From contig VFFE01006978.1 of NCBI GenBank assembly GCA_008921705.1, positions 710,255 through 774,254 on the forward strand: a stretch of DNA of 64,000 nt. Reading direction: 5' to 3'. Origin of the DNA: Burhinus oedicnemus. Taxonomy: Eukaryota; Chordata; Aves; Charadriiformes; Burhinidae. The notes beneath the pieces were generated by a model. The model was not told the DNA's origin, made no database searches, and worked only from the letters and a program-made list of their open reading frames with translations. The translations under genes and the position numbers were made by a program. This document shows positions 40,301-53,226 of this stretch, in pieces. Every line of letters starts with the position of its first letter. The first letter of the stretch is position 1.

Positions 40301-43300
40301 TTTTTTAATAGTGGACATATAAAGCAAGAGTACATTGATTGAGTTTTACTAGGCTGACTGCAGCACTGAAGGTCCTTATGACCCAGAAGTTTGTGACCCA
40401 TGAAATCTCCATTTTCCTTGTATTGGTAATGTATCTTGAAGTACAGAGGACTGAAAAATGCATCCTATGTGACCAAACACATTGATTATCTACAAACAGA
40501 AAATTATTTTGGGCTTATTGCTAAAAATGCATTTGATACTAGTAAATATAAAGAATAGGCTTAAATTATATTCTTAAACAAATGTTCCATCAGCAGAAAT
40601 TCACTGAGGCAACAGCTGATACTTACAGGTATGAATAAGATCTGCTATATTTTTCTTTTAAATGCCATTTTGCTGATTCAGCTTCATCAGCTTGGATGCC
40701 AGTGAGCAGAAATCAAAATTTTGCTTTATAAATTGTACTTGCATCTGATTGAAGGAGATAAATGACAGTGAGGAATTTGGCAGTTATTTCTAAAAATGGT
40801 AAATATCCAAGGTTCCTGAAAACGATCCCGTAACACACATGCGCACCAGCAGGCAGATTTTACAGCTCTGTCCAGAGCACAGAAGGAAGATAAATCATGG
40901 CCATCCCCCTCTCATTTTTTAAATGGTTCAACCCTGGGGTTTAGCTGAAGGACTTAAGGAGTTTTTGAAGTGCAAATAGACTGGTGAAGGGTAAACCTTT
41001 TCAGAGTTTCATTTAGATGGATTTTTTTTTTTCTATGTGGATTTCTGGCACCAGCTGAGATCTGGAAGGCCACAGGATTTTTTTGTTTTTGATCAATCAA
41101 GCAAGCAGAACTTGCCATGGGGGTGTACATTCTCTGCATACATATTGATCCTATTGTGTTTAAAAGTAGTTAATTTAATCGGGGCTTTTTGAAACCTTCC
41201 CTGGTAAGGCTTGCATTAATGGAGCTGTCATTTCAAGGTCATGTTTCAGTGTCAATAACTTAATGGTAATGACAGAAGTTAATCTGTAAGTTTAATAGCA
41301 ATATTTCAGTTATTCCATGTTAAAATTGCATTGAATGAGAACTAATTTTACGTACGTGCATGTAAAAATGTTCAGTTTCAATTGAAAAATGTGGCTGTCA
41401 TTAAATGAGAGATTTTCAAAGCAGTCTGGTGTTACTAAACACATTAACACCAACAGTTGTGTTACTATTCACCGCTGTTTGGATCAGTACCCTTGGCCTG
41501 CCCCATTCCATACGGGGTTTGGCTCCAAGAACCTATTTTACACTTTGTCTCTTCCAGCAAAACGTTTGTAATGTCAGAGTTTTTATTCAGGGCTCTTTCT
41601 AGTAGTTTCGACCTTTTACCTCACACTTTGTCTTGTTTAAGAGCAGCAGCGTGCAGAAGATGGATTGCATATTTAACTATAAACACTCCTCTCTGCTGTG
41701 ATAAATATTTGGAGATACAGCGTGTAAGGACTGTCTGTATGATAAGATGCCCATTTGAGTGCAGAGTATAGATTTTATAAGGCAGGATACAGTTTACTAC
41801 TTTATGGTCTATATCTGATGCCAAGATCTTCAAGTATTTCAGATGAAAGCATTATGTATTTTCAAGATTTCTCCTGTGAGAATGTTAACTGCAGACTTTG
41901 TTCTTTGCTTCTTTGATTTGATTGGCTTGGAAGGAGATTCAGAAAGTTATCCTGGATATAGTGACACTCAAGCTATAATAGAATCAGTGGCAAAAATTTG
42001 ATTCAGATACCATGGCAGAATGTGCCTGTAAATCTCCCAAATTTGGTTTTCTCATTGCTTTTCTTCCTGGTAGTTGCGGCATGCCTTGAGCCCTGCCGCT
42101 TGCTGAAGACTGGGGTTCTAGAGCAATGTGGACTGAGCAGGCTAGCATGTGAGATGGAAAACAGAGTCTTGCATTCAGCTCTTTCAATCATGTACCAATA
42201 ATTATCTTCTGTAGAGTTTCCTACATGTAAGCGTTTTCCCCAGTTGAATGGGATTTTATCAAAGATTTCAGTGCCAGATCACTTGGTGGCTCAGAATGGG
42301 AGAGGAACTCTAAAGGGGGTGCGGGGGTCCAGAGTTGGGATCCTGTTTAAGAAGGACCAAACTTGACTGGTTGTTAGTTTAGGATGTCCAAAATTGTTCT
42401 GCACGGCATACTATGGGAAAATCACTTATATTAAAAAACGGTGTATCTGTACCTTACTTCTGTATCTACAGTCTGGTGCTTTGATGTTTGCTGTGCTATG
42501 AGAGCTCAATAGAAACATTCCAGATCAGGGACCTAAAATCATAACTTATCACAAATTAATAAACATGGCTAAATACAATTAATAAATACAGCTAAAGAAG
42601 TGCATATTGTGATTTTTCCCTGACTTTACACTGAACAGAAGACGTTTGGTTAATAGGCCCCCTATCTTGGTCTTTGTTTTGCAACTCTAGCTTTTATGAC
42701 ATTAAACTAACATGCAGTCCATCTCACGTACTGTAACGATGGTTATTTCCTGTAGTGTTCGAAAACATGAGATGCTGTTTAAAGCTTTGCTGAGAGAGAA
42801 GGGAATTTTTGCATCTCACTGCAGAGAAGGGATTCCCAGCATTTGCGGCATCACTTTTGCGAGTATGTCATTGGAAGATGCTAATATGACCATTTCTTTA
42901 AGTAAGAGATTTCTAGCACCACCCAAGACTCTTCAACAAGTCCCATCCCACTGACTGGATGGAGAATTTGGGGCATATTTCAAGTCAGCAGTTTTTACTT
43001 CAGTTTTACTAGGCGTACAGTGCAGATCTTCATTTAGAAACAGACATTGTTCTGTAAACGGGTATGCGGGTGTTGGCTGGAAAATCTACCATTCTAATTT
43101 GCAATTTTTTCTAAATGGTGTGTGCTCAAATGTCAAAACAGTGGGGGGCTGTTACTTGTAAATTACAGATTTATCAAGCAGCCGCGACATTAAAGTAATC
43201 TCACTCTGGTTACAATATGCATTCGTCAAGGGCACAGGTTTGCACGATGATTCTGAATTCCTGTAGAATTTAACTGAGCAACAGCTGGTCTGTAGGATGT

Positions 43301-43611
43301 GTAGATTTTAACAACGTAATGTTTGTGTTTTGGCGAAGGACTTGCTGCTGAAACTGCTGCTGAAACTGTTCCAAAGTGCCGTCTTCCTCCATTCAAGTCT
43401 GTAGGGATCCTGAGACAGTTTTTGTGTGAAATTTCTCCACTCTCTCTGTGCCTCTTGATTTTATCACAGGTAAATTCTACAAAATTCTTCCATGGGGTGT
43501 TAGGAAAATAAAGAAAATAAAAAGGCCATCAACACCACTAACTACAGCTACAACAGAAAGAATACTCTTTTTAGCCTTTAATTGTGTCAGATTCCTTTTC
43601 TCCGCAATTGT

Positions 43612-43614
<3 letters not shown>

Positions 43615-43661
<47 letters not shown>
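43615..43661 (+). repeat. T47 homopolymer
   Basis: Forty-seven consecutive T residues occur. No recognisable retroposed sequence abuts the run on the minus strand, so I cannot call it the poly(A) tail of a particular element. Confidence 0.95.
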
Positions 43662-43665
<4 letters not shown>

Positions 43666-44450
43666 GGGAGAGGTTTATGGTGCTGTGTCCATCAGGATAA
43701 CCCTGTCTTAGGGCTGAAGTTGTATTTCTCCCTGAGTTCCTAGAGGTGATGTTATCTTTTGTTCACTCAGCAGTATGGTCATTCCTAAGAGCATCTGTCA
43801 CTTTAGGCATTGTAAGATGGATGAGTCTCAAGTGAACTGCTGGTTGAAGCAAATGGTGAAAATAAGAAAAGACAAGGGGGTTGGGGGTCTTCAGAGGGGA
43901 CAGACAACAAGGAAGCACTGTTAGAAATCAAAAGTAAGGCAGGCGGTAGTGGAAGAAAGAGCCAAGATGGATCACATGTTAGCAGATCCCACAGGTCTTG
44001 GAAATGAAGATTGGTGGCTGATGAATTCTAAAGAGGTCTTCTGCATCTTGACAAAAATGCTGCTGATTTGTTTCCTGCTTCATTTGCAAAAAAGGGAGGA
44101 TCAGAAGGAGATGATCTGAATGTCAGATGAAGAAATTGCATTTTTGTCACATTGTGTTGTAAGATGAGGACAAATTAATGCTGCCAATAATGCAAAGAGG
44201 AGTTAGTGGTATTTTGTGTGTCTTAGATACTGTGTGAGAATCTGTCAGTACTAAATGGGCACGTAACAGTACAAAACCAAGACAGCATATCAGCAGTTTA
44301 GCTTTTGGAAAAAAAAAGTAAACTTAAAATTTGTAGCCATTTATATTTCAGAAGGTACTTACGGTTTTTAATAGAGGGAAGATTCACTACACTATCTCTG
44401 ATTTAGCTGGACTACTTGAGTTAGGCATTTTAACAGAAAGAAAATTATGT

Positions 44451-44467
44451 AAAAAAAAAAAAAAAAA
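44451..44467 (+). repeat. A17 homopolymer followed by C-rich tract
   Basis: Seventeen A residues run into a CAAAACC / CCCC-rich stretch to about 44540 (for example C-runs at 44508-44513 and 44530-44537). This is low-complexity sequence. Confidence 0.85.
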
Positions 44468-46633
44468 CAAAACCACACCCCAAACCCCAAGAACACTCCC
44501 CCCCAAGCCACTGAGAAGCAAATCCATACCCCCCTCCCCCGAAGCTGAGCAAAGGTCTGTGTTTGCAAAAGCAGACGGCTAAGGACAAAAGGCACTTACA
44601 GGCCAGTGTGTGTCAAGGTTTGGGAAGGGTCCAGGAGGATCTTGGCTTGAAAAATTATTTTGTCACACTGTTGGCATTGGTCCATAAGGGGAAGCACTGG
44701 TTGAAAGGCGAAGAAATTAAGATGATTAGAAGCTTTAAAGCTTCACAAATGGTAGAGTATCTCTCTTCTCAATGGATGTAAATAATAGATGAAAGACTGA
44801 GAGTGACAACAAAGGATCAGGGCGTTTAAGAGAATGTGTGCAGCCTGAATAGAGGTCTGTGGCCTAGGGCCAAAGGTCTTAGCTTTGAGTGTAATTAGAA
44901 GAAAATACAAAAATGTCATTACTAGCAGGTGAAATGTTCAGCACGTGTCCGAAAAATAGCAATTTTGGAGCCAGGAGCTGTTGGAATTGGATTACTGACT
45001 TTCTGCAATCATTAAAGTCTCTGCAGAGCCCTACAGTTTGGTCGGGCGCTGCGTGTTAACCTTGTTGGCCATCTGCAATGGATTCACTGTTAGCATGGTG
45101 GGGATGCACAGCGCAGGGTAGCATCGGTGGTCCCTGGGAATAGAGTTGTTTAATGTCCTTCCTCAGAACACAACAATCCTACCAAAAACTTTTCCTGAGT
45201 CAGAGGTGAGGATTATAGCTGCTCTCTTAAATAGGCTGATTTTTAAAAATGGGAGGAGGGGGAGGAAGCTTAAAGCTATATTGCTTTTTGATTTTAAAAC
45301 CTGTCTTTTGAATTCTAGGCGTACAGCTAAAAGAGTTGCATTCACGCTGGTTTTGACAGCAGGCCCAAGGCTGTGGTCCCAGCTTTAAGCCTAAAATCCC
45401 AATTGTGAGCAACAAGAAAAATTCTTTTAAATCTTTTGGCAAAATATTGTCCATTTCCATTGAGAAACCAAACCATCGTGTGTGCCTAAGAAAGTCTTGT
45501 CAAAGTCCAGTCAATGATAACTTAATTTAAAGCTTTTCCTGATGTTAATTACAGTTCTGTACAGCCCTAGATATTTTAGGAGTTACTCTTCTACCCCAAG
45601 TCTTTGGGATATTTCAGGTGTATTCTCTTTTATAAACTGCAATTTCTATTAGAAATGCTTTCACTTAAATACCTTTATGGGATGTCAGATAGGAGAGCAA
45701 CCAGCTAATTCTGATTTCATTTTGAACATAGATCTCTAGTTCAGCGTAGATAACCACTCACCCATTTAGTTTGTTTCTTTTTAAACCAATAGTAAAATAA
45801 TTAATTCTACATTATCATCTATTTTTTTTTATGTTTCCGTGACAGTTAATTTTCTCATATTGATGTGCTAACTTCCTAATATTTCATATAGCAACTTCAG
45901 TGCCAGAAATGTGCAGATTCTGTGACAAACTTGTACTTTACTTCCGGTTGAATGCAGAGAAGCAGCCATGCAGCTTCAACCAAGTATTCCTATAACCAGA
46001 AAGATGCTTTTTTAAGTGGTCAGCCCTCCTTTCCCCACCCGAGTTCAGTTTTCACCCTAGATCAGGTTTAGATAGGCAGGTTTTGTTGGCTTGTTATATA
46101 CCATATGCTGGCACAAGTCATTCTAATTTTTTTTCTCCCTTCTTATTTTTCAGGTGTTCAGGAGTTTTAAACAACTTTGCAGCAAGGCTTCACAAACTCT
46201 TAGCTGCATCCTTTAATCATGACTGCATTTCAAATAGGTTAAAAGGAATCTGAGAAGGTACCGTATTTGCCTTTCCTAATAGACAATACATTGTATGTTT
46301 GTGTTCAGCATCTGTGCTTTCATGTCCATTGGCTGCATTTTAGGAACAGCGTGGACTGTAAGTAACGATTTTATTTTTGCTTCGGGCATGTACAACATCT
46401 AAGTTCTTCAAAAATCTTGAAATCCAGTTCATCTAATTATACAGCCTTTGCCAAAGAGGGCTGGTTTGTGCTTCCATTTTTTTTTCTTATATATCCACAA
46501 AGAGGTCAACTTCATTATTTGATGACAGTTCTTTTGAAGCTGTAACAATTTTCTGCTGTTTTACTTAGAAGCACTGCAAATAGCTAAGCAACTAGCTAAA
46601 TATATGTTTTATGCAATTGGAGGGTGGGTGGAT

Positions 46634-46655
46634 GTTTGTTTGTTTGTTTGTTTGT
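46634..46655 (+). repeat. (GTTT)n microsatellite
   Basis: About five and a half GTTT units occur in tandem. Confidence 0.9.
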
Positions 46656-47140
46656 CCCCTCAAAGGGTTTAAAACAAATGGGAAGAAGAATGCAGATCTC
46701 TGTAATGATCAGGATAGATTTGTGCTTCCAACTGAGATTCTCACACATCTTTTTTTCTGACTTCTTAAAGGGGGGAGGCTTGTCTCAGTATACAATATTG
46801 GGCTTGCATAGTTTCTTGATGCATTTAAATAGCCAGCGTCCCCAGAAGGCTGAAGATCTATTCCTGCTTTATGACCTATTGTATCCCTGGGGCAAGGGCA
46901 GCGCAGAGCAGAGCAAGGGGGTCATGGCCACAGCCCAGGTTCTGAACGGTGTTTGCGGGTTCCCCAAACCTGCCTGCAGGAACGTTTTGCTCAGTAACAT
47001 CTGGAACGTGGTAGAAGTCTGGAAGAGGGGGGAACCTCTATGATTTTGCTTCGCCAGGTGCTAGGAGGAAGCAACATTAGCCTTTTTTGATGGGGGGGAG
47101 GCAGATTCTGTGGCCCTGAAGTTAGGCTAAACAATTGCAG

Positions 47141-47153
47141 AGGTCAAAGGACA
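47141..47153 (+). promoter_or_regulatory. Candidate DR1 nuclear-receptor element
   Basis: AGGTCAAAGGACA is a direct repeat of half-sites spaced by one base, one mismatch from the ideal RXR-heterodimer/HNF4 DR1. Such sites arise by chance in 64 kb, so support is limited. Confidence 0.3.
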
Positions 47154-50142
47154 GCTGAGTGCGGTCAATGAGACACCCTGGGGTGTATTTTGTTACTTAG
47201 TAAAAGGAGCAGCATCCTAAAACCCTAAAGGATTCTCTTGAAAATCTGTGTTGTGAAAAGGTTTTATGAGTCTGATGGCAAAAAGTGCTGATTTAGCTAA
47301 GGAATGCTTGCTTTTGTCTAAATGAAAGGCTAATCCTTACGAAATGTTGGCAGCTATTATAGTGCAGTCAATGCAGGTCTGAAAGGACAGTTAGAGTAGA
47401 AGTGTACTTTGGGATCCCAAATGTTTATCATTTTAATGGTTCTGTAACTGAAAATATTTCTGAACTTTCACCTTTGATCCTAAAATATATACCATGAGCA
47501 AAATATTTGAAAAAGTAAAAACCTTCACTTACAAATTAAAAGACTTTGTTCCTTCGGAAGCTGAGCCTGTCCCCTGACAAACTCGCTTTAGATTATGAGG
47601 ATACCACCTAGTTTAAACTATAACTTCTTTTAATGTGCTAACACTTATTAATTGCTTGAAAAAAATGTGGTTTTTTCTGGTCTTGAGTAATCTTTGTTCT
47701 TTCAATGCTCACAAAAAAAATTTAAAGAATAGTTTTTGAGTAATTAATTCCTATAATTTGTTTAGCATTATCTTTCTTTAAAGCGACAGCTTATTAACAC
47801 TTAACATTTGTCATAGAAACAGATAAGAAATCAATGTCAGAGCCAAGACCTTGTAAATAACCCAAAAGGAAATGTAATAATGGCTGTCTTCACCAGAGAG
47901 GTGGTGGGGGAAGGATTGGGTATGTGGCAGAAAAGGTTCAGTGCTTTTTGTTTTCCTTTGGAAGGGGGGGGAGATGCTGCAAGATACAACCCGGGGCCTC
48001 CAACTCTTTGGCCCTACTGTCTTACACAAACAGTCATTGTCTAATTAGGAAGAAAAAGATACTCGGGAGCCAGTGGTGGTGGCATTTTTATAGTGACTAA
48101 CCTCGTGTTTCATCGTGATCTTTAAAAGAACATCATAAGAAGAGTGGAAAAGAATAAACTGTGTAATTTTCAAGGGGAAAAAAATTAGCAAAGTCGACAA
48201 TTTTTTTTTTTTTGAAAGAAATGTGCTTGCAAAATATAGCTCTCCAAAGAGCTTAATTTTTAAACTCTTTAGAAGTACTCTATACAGATGCTTAGCATTG
48301 ATTTATGTCAAGGTTAGGGCACCTTTAAACAAATAAAGTCGGGAATGGATAAACCTACTAAAATACAAATCGCCTATTAAACACAGAAGATGTTTGTATA
48401 GCATTCAGGTTGCTACAAAACTGACACGTCTTGAAATTCTCCTGATAACCCCTTCTAAACTCATCAGGAAATGATAGCATGTGTGTTTGAGGGGTACACA
48501 AGGGAGTAGCCAGATAGGATAGAGATGGAAGGTCAGGCCTTAACTTTGACTTTCTAGGCTTCAGCTTCATGCTTTTGCAATAAGGCAATAATAAATGAAG
48601 AAAGGATTGAGGTGATTTATTTATCAATGAGATTGGACTGGCTTTTGCTGTAGGAACTCGACGAGATGTCTGTTTGAATCTGTTTTCAGCTTTATGCCTA
48701 TAAGCAGTGAATATAATACTTTACACATATATCTATATGGAATTAAGGGCTATATAAAATAAAATGTAAAATAAAATGGCTTGGAGAAATAGGTATTTGA
48801 GCTATAATGCTTAATTTTGCTTGTAACCCTAGAATTTAATTACTCAAAGTATGTAAAATGGATTATTAAGATTTTTTCTCATCTGCTGGAGAAAATTGTT
48901 CTTTATCTATAAAGTGTTTATTTATCAGGTGTTTTTTTCAAGTGGATTTTAGCCCACAGTGAGAATTTTATACATAGTATTTATATTCTGCTGTGGCAGC
49001 AGTCACAGAAAAATATCATGAGCATTACTTTCTTGAGTGTCAGTATTTACTGGAAGTTTTATATGTATGCCCTCAAGAATGCATAGAACCTGTGAATTTT
49101 CTGTGTTATTGACTCACTAAACCGTAGTAGCAGCTTTGGGAATCAATCTTGCCTCTGCTAGCATGTTTATGTTGCAGGTAAATCAAGTCCAGCCTGTAAA
49201 CATCATTAAGACTTTTCCTTCTGGGAGAAAAACAAGTAGAGAAGCACATCTAATGTCTTCTTCCAAGACATAAAGACCCCATACACAGTTTGTTGTAGTG
49301 GGTGATGAGTAGCATCACAGAAGAAATATAGGCATTAGAAACAGAAAATTGTTCTCTTCTCCTATTAACTGTTAATAATTTGTAATTTTGAGGTTTTACA
49401 TTTGTCTTTTAAGTAAAGATAAAGTTTTTTCTTTGCCAGGCCTAAATGGCATTATAAAAATGCCATTTCTGGACATTTATCCTACGAGTACCTATTGGGA
49501 TTCCTAAGTATCTAGAAAAGGTAGCTTGAATGTCAAAGCTCTTCTTTTTGGATATATCCCTGGATGTGATGTTAATGTTTTGTTCTGTCGATTGCCTGTT
49601 TGTTGCAAATTTCATCTTAACTGAAATCTGGGATGTTGCAGAAGACCCAGCAGTGATGTGCATCTTTGATCTCAAACAGGGGTTGCCTCTGGTAATTTCA
49701 GAGATTGTGGACAGAGCTTGCTTTATTTTACAGAAGAATTTCTGGTATTCTGGGGAGGGGAGAAAGTAGAGTCAGCTTTGACACATGACGAACACATGTT
49801 GTGTAAAAGGAAAAGGAAGAACTCTATGAAGCACTCTCACCTTGAAGTTAATTTCCACTAAAATTCAATACAAGAAAGTTACTCTCTTTTTTAAATCAGA
49901 ATTCTATGAGCAATTTAGGCACTGTTTCCTCTCAGCAGAGAAGTTACAAAAAAAAAATGTCTGAACGATATTAAACTTGACATTACTTGTAGGTTTAAGC
50001 TGATTGTTACGGTTTTGACCTGTGCAGGCTTTTCTTTTCCATTCACGGATTGCTTTTTGCATAGAAATGGCCATGAAAGCAGCTGGCTTTTCTGTTTTGT
50101 TTTTGTTTGTTTGTTTTTTGTTTTTTTTTCTCTGCATCACAG

Positions 50143-50427
50143 GCTAAAAGCGACTGCAGAAGAACGATGTTAGATAATGCTTCTGTATCTAGGGACTTCA
50201 AGGGAGCTTCAGATAAGAAAAGATTTGTTTGTTCCTTTCTAAAACATATTCTGAGTTCAGATGAGCAGAAACGTGATCATTTTGACCTATTTGAAAATGG
50301 TATTTTCAGAAGAGCTGTGCAGAAACATGCTCTGAGTAGACTTTATAAACATTCTGACACAACCTCTCCGCAAAAGAAGAGGGGCTTGTGGCTCCTTTTT
50401 AGGGATGATGGTTTCCAAGCCTCGTAA
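50143..50427 (+). other. Candidate exon-like open segment after a strong acceptor
   Basis: A long T-rich tract (about 50093-50132) followed by CTGCATCACAG ends at 50142, a textbook splice acceptor. The frame from 50143 stays open for about 94 codons to the stop at 50425-50427 and is hydrophilic and charged (for example SSDEQKRDHFDLFENG), unlike most chance frames here. I recognise no family and see no strong donor: GTATTT at 50300 and GTAAAA at 50424 are weak. It could be a 5' UTR or noncoding exon, or chance. Confidence 0.2.
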
Positions 50428-51248
50428 AAACAAGGAGAACTTTTTTTCAGACTTGCCTTGTTTTCAGACAGGGCTGTAGGGAGGAAAACAGTCATTTTTT
50501 AGAGGAGGTGAGGAACCAACAAACCCACCTAACCTTCTTCTATCCAAGTGTGTTAGTGAAGACAAGTTTGATTACTTAAGGCTTTCTTTATTACTCCTTG
50601 ATTTGATTTTACTTCTTAATCTAGAAATGCGTGTGAGGGATTTGTTTAATAATCTTTCTGGAGAGGGAAAGGAACACAAATTGGTGGTGCTTTTGGCAGG
50701 ATTATGCACTTTACAGATGAAGGAGATGTGGGAAATGCCACTTGCGAGGCTCTTGGGTGCAGGGTGTTCTCCTTTGTACGGTGTCACAAACATGCTCTGG
50801 CTGCAGAGACTGTCTCTTTTTCAAGTTGGTAACCCTGAAATTACTTTCAGGTTGCATATCTGAAGAACTGCCACGCTGCATTTCCAACTCTGTTAGCTTC
50901 AGAGGGGGGAAAAGGATTGCTTTACTGCAAAAGAAAGGTTGAAGTTTACAAAGTCCTAGTCCAGTGCTTCACTTTTAATCTGTTATAGCTGTCACAAACC
51001 AGAACATGCACCAGATAAGATGAATACTGTGGAAAAAGAAAATACTGAGAGGATGCTCCTGAAGAATTGGGTCATCTCTGTGTGGAGGGTTTTAAGAACC
51101 AGTGTAATCTGTATTACCATTATGCTTATTACTCAGAAAGATTTTTTTTTTTTTTTGTAGTGTCAATACTTGTTGCTGGAATTAAGAATTTTCAGAACAA
51201 GTAATATCTCTGCAAGATGAAGAACAATTAGTTTATATTGCTTGGCAA

Positions 51249-51268
51249 NNNNNNNNNNNNNNNNNNNN
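51249..51268. other. 20-N assembly gap
   Basis: Twenty ambiguous bases mark a scaffold gap of unknown true size. An A-rich tract follows within about 20 bases, which probably caused the break. Confidence 0.99.
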
Positions 51269-51288
51269 CCAAATAAAACAAAAAAATT

Positions 51289-51312
51289 AAAAAAAAAAAA
51301 AAAAAAAAAAAA
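51289..51312 (+). repeat. A24 homopolymer beside the gap
   Basis: Twenty-four A residues follow a short A-rich lead-in directly after the N gap. It could be the tail of a retroposed sequence lost in the gap. Confidence 0.9.
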
Positions 51313-53205
51313 GAAAAGAGCATGGGGAAAACCACTTTCACTGCAGATGTAGATACCTAGGATGATTTTTATTAAGGATTTTTCTGTTTAATGCTTGTAC
51401 TGTACAATCTGATGTTGAGATGTGTCAAAATGGATTACATTTTAGCTTCCGTTTTCTGTATCTTAGTAGTGAATTTTTATGCTGCTTTTCTATCAAATAG
51501 TGTCTTGGTTAGCAGTCTTAAAAAATGTCAAGCAGTGTATATGCGTAAGTTCCTATATAAATGGTACCTTGTGCATACAATAAATAAACTATGATGTTTT
51601 AAAAATTAGATTTTTGCAGCCTAGTGGCCTAAGGATTTACACTAATGTACATACATGGTCTGCTAAGCCATAGTGCACAGTCCTACTCCATAGTCCTATT
51701 GAAGACAATAAAACAACAGCTGGCAGGTGAATATGTACTTATAGTATTGAGCTCTGAAGGCAGATCATGAGAAGTGGTGTAGATATGACATGCAGGAAAT
51801 AGATGAGTAAGAACTGCAAATAAGTTGAGCAAACTCAATGGTTGGAAACAACATTAATATCATTAGGTTATGGTGGTCTTTCTTAGTCCAGTTGTGTTGA
51901 AGAGTTGATAAAAAACGTTATTGATGAGGCATTCAAAGGATGCTTGAGATTGTAGGTGAAGTGCTCAGTTTCTACGTAACCAGACTATATATGCTTAACA
52001 GATCATCATCCCTTTCATTTTCATGAGCAGTCCAAGTTGAGATGCCATTATTAATGCTCCTTTTTATGTCATTATATAGCTCTTTTGAAACACAGGTAAC
52101 TTTCACTTTCTCAGGATAGAAGCAACCCCTTAGGGGAAAAAAACCCCACGTAATTCATGAAAGTAAGCAATTAGTGATAGTTTTCAGCATTAAAATTGTT
52201 GACAAATATGGACTTGCGTTTCGTATTAAGAAAGATGTAACGAGACTGTTCACTGAGCTTCCCAGTCATGGAAATTAAAGAAGTCCACATATAATTTTTT
52301 AAAAATGGTTAATATTAGACAGTGTTCCATTGAAATAAGCATTAAATCTCCATTAAAAACACAGCTTTAAATTAACTGATGCATCTGAGAAGATACAGTT
52401 TACATTATAGATTATTGTAAACTACATAAATACATTTTATGTCTCTAAGTTCTGAAGTTTGTTTTAATTAGTAATTGCTAAATACAGTTGTTAACTAATA
52501 ACTTACAATAATATCTGTGTATTACTAGCAGAATATGTATTGTCAGTGAATGATTGTACACTTATGTATATGAAAAGGATGTAAAAATAATGTTTCAATA
52601 AAAATCTGTTAGGTTTAGGAACAGGTATCGATTTTGAATACATGATTTGGGGAACAAATTCAGGCTCAGAAGAACTTTTTGGTAAGCAGCAAAATGCTAC
52701 ATGTGGTTACAGTTATTTAAATAGTTGTTACATTAATTACTTAGATACATGAGTTTTATCTGCTGTGTTATTAGCGGTGGTAGCTGAAAGGATTCAAACA
52801 TGTAACTTGCCTAACTGTGCTAACATGCTAAGGACAACAAATTCTCATTCATGTCTGCAACTAATTGCAAAATCAAAATTACACAGCAAAAATATGCCTT
52901 GATCCTAGAGCTGAGATTAAGCATCATTACTGATTTGGTTGTATTGCACTAGCATTAATAATGTGGTTAATAGTCCTATTGGTTTAGGGCAGAGAACATA
53001 AATGGGGAAAGCTATGTATGAGCATGCTTGTTTTAAAGGAAGCAGGCTGAGATGTTCAAAAGTGCTCCTTAATGATTTGTGCTGCCTCTGCAATAAGTGT
53101 GTGAGCATCCAAGTGTGAGCACATACTCCTTTTAAAATAATGAAGTCTTTTAACATTACCAGAACTTCAAAATTAAAGGGTAGGTTTGTAGGCTGATAAC
53201 CTTCT

Positions 53206-53226
53206 CCCCCCCCCCCCCCCCCCCCC
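53206..53226 (+). repeat. C21 homopolymer
   Basis: Twenty-one consecutive C residues follow CTTCT. The complementary strand is a G21 run. Confidence 0.95.

Larger units (their letters stand above)
32901..50092. other. Noncoding stretch
   Basis: No gene is recognised. Frames up to 139 codons (46624-47043 plus) carry no motif I know; that one lies in a locally GC-rich piece. Simple repeats (A16, A17, T47, GTTT) and the DR1 candidate at 47141 are the only structures noted. Confidence 0.6.

Noticed and set aside
46624..47043. 139-codon plus-strand frame
   Set aside because: It begins in a GTTT microsatellite and has no recognisable motif or convincing splice context; chance is more likely.
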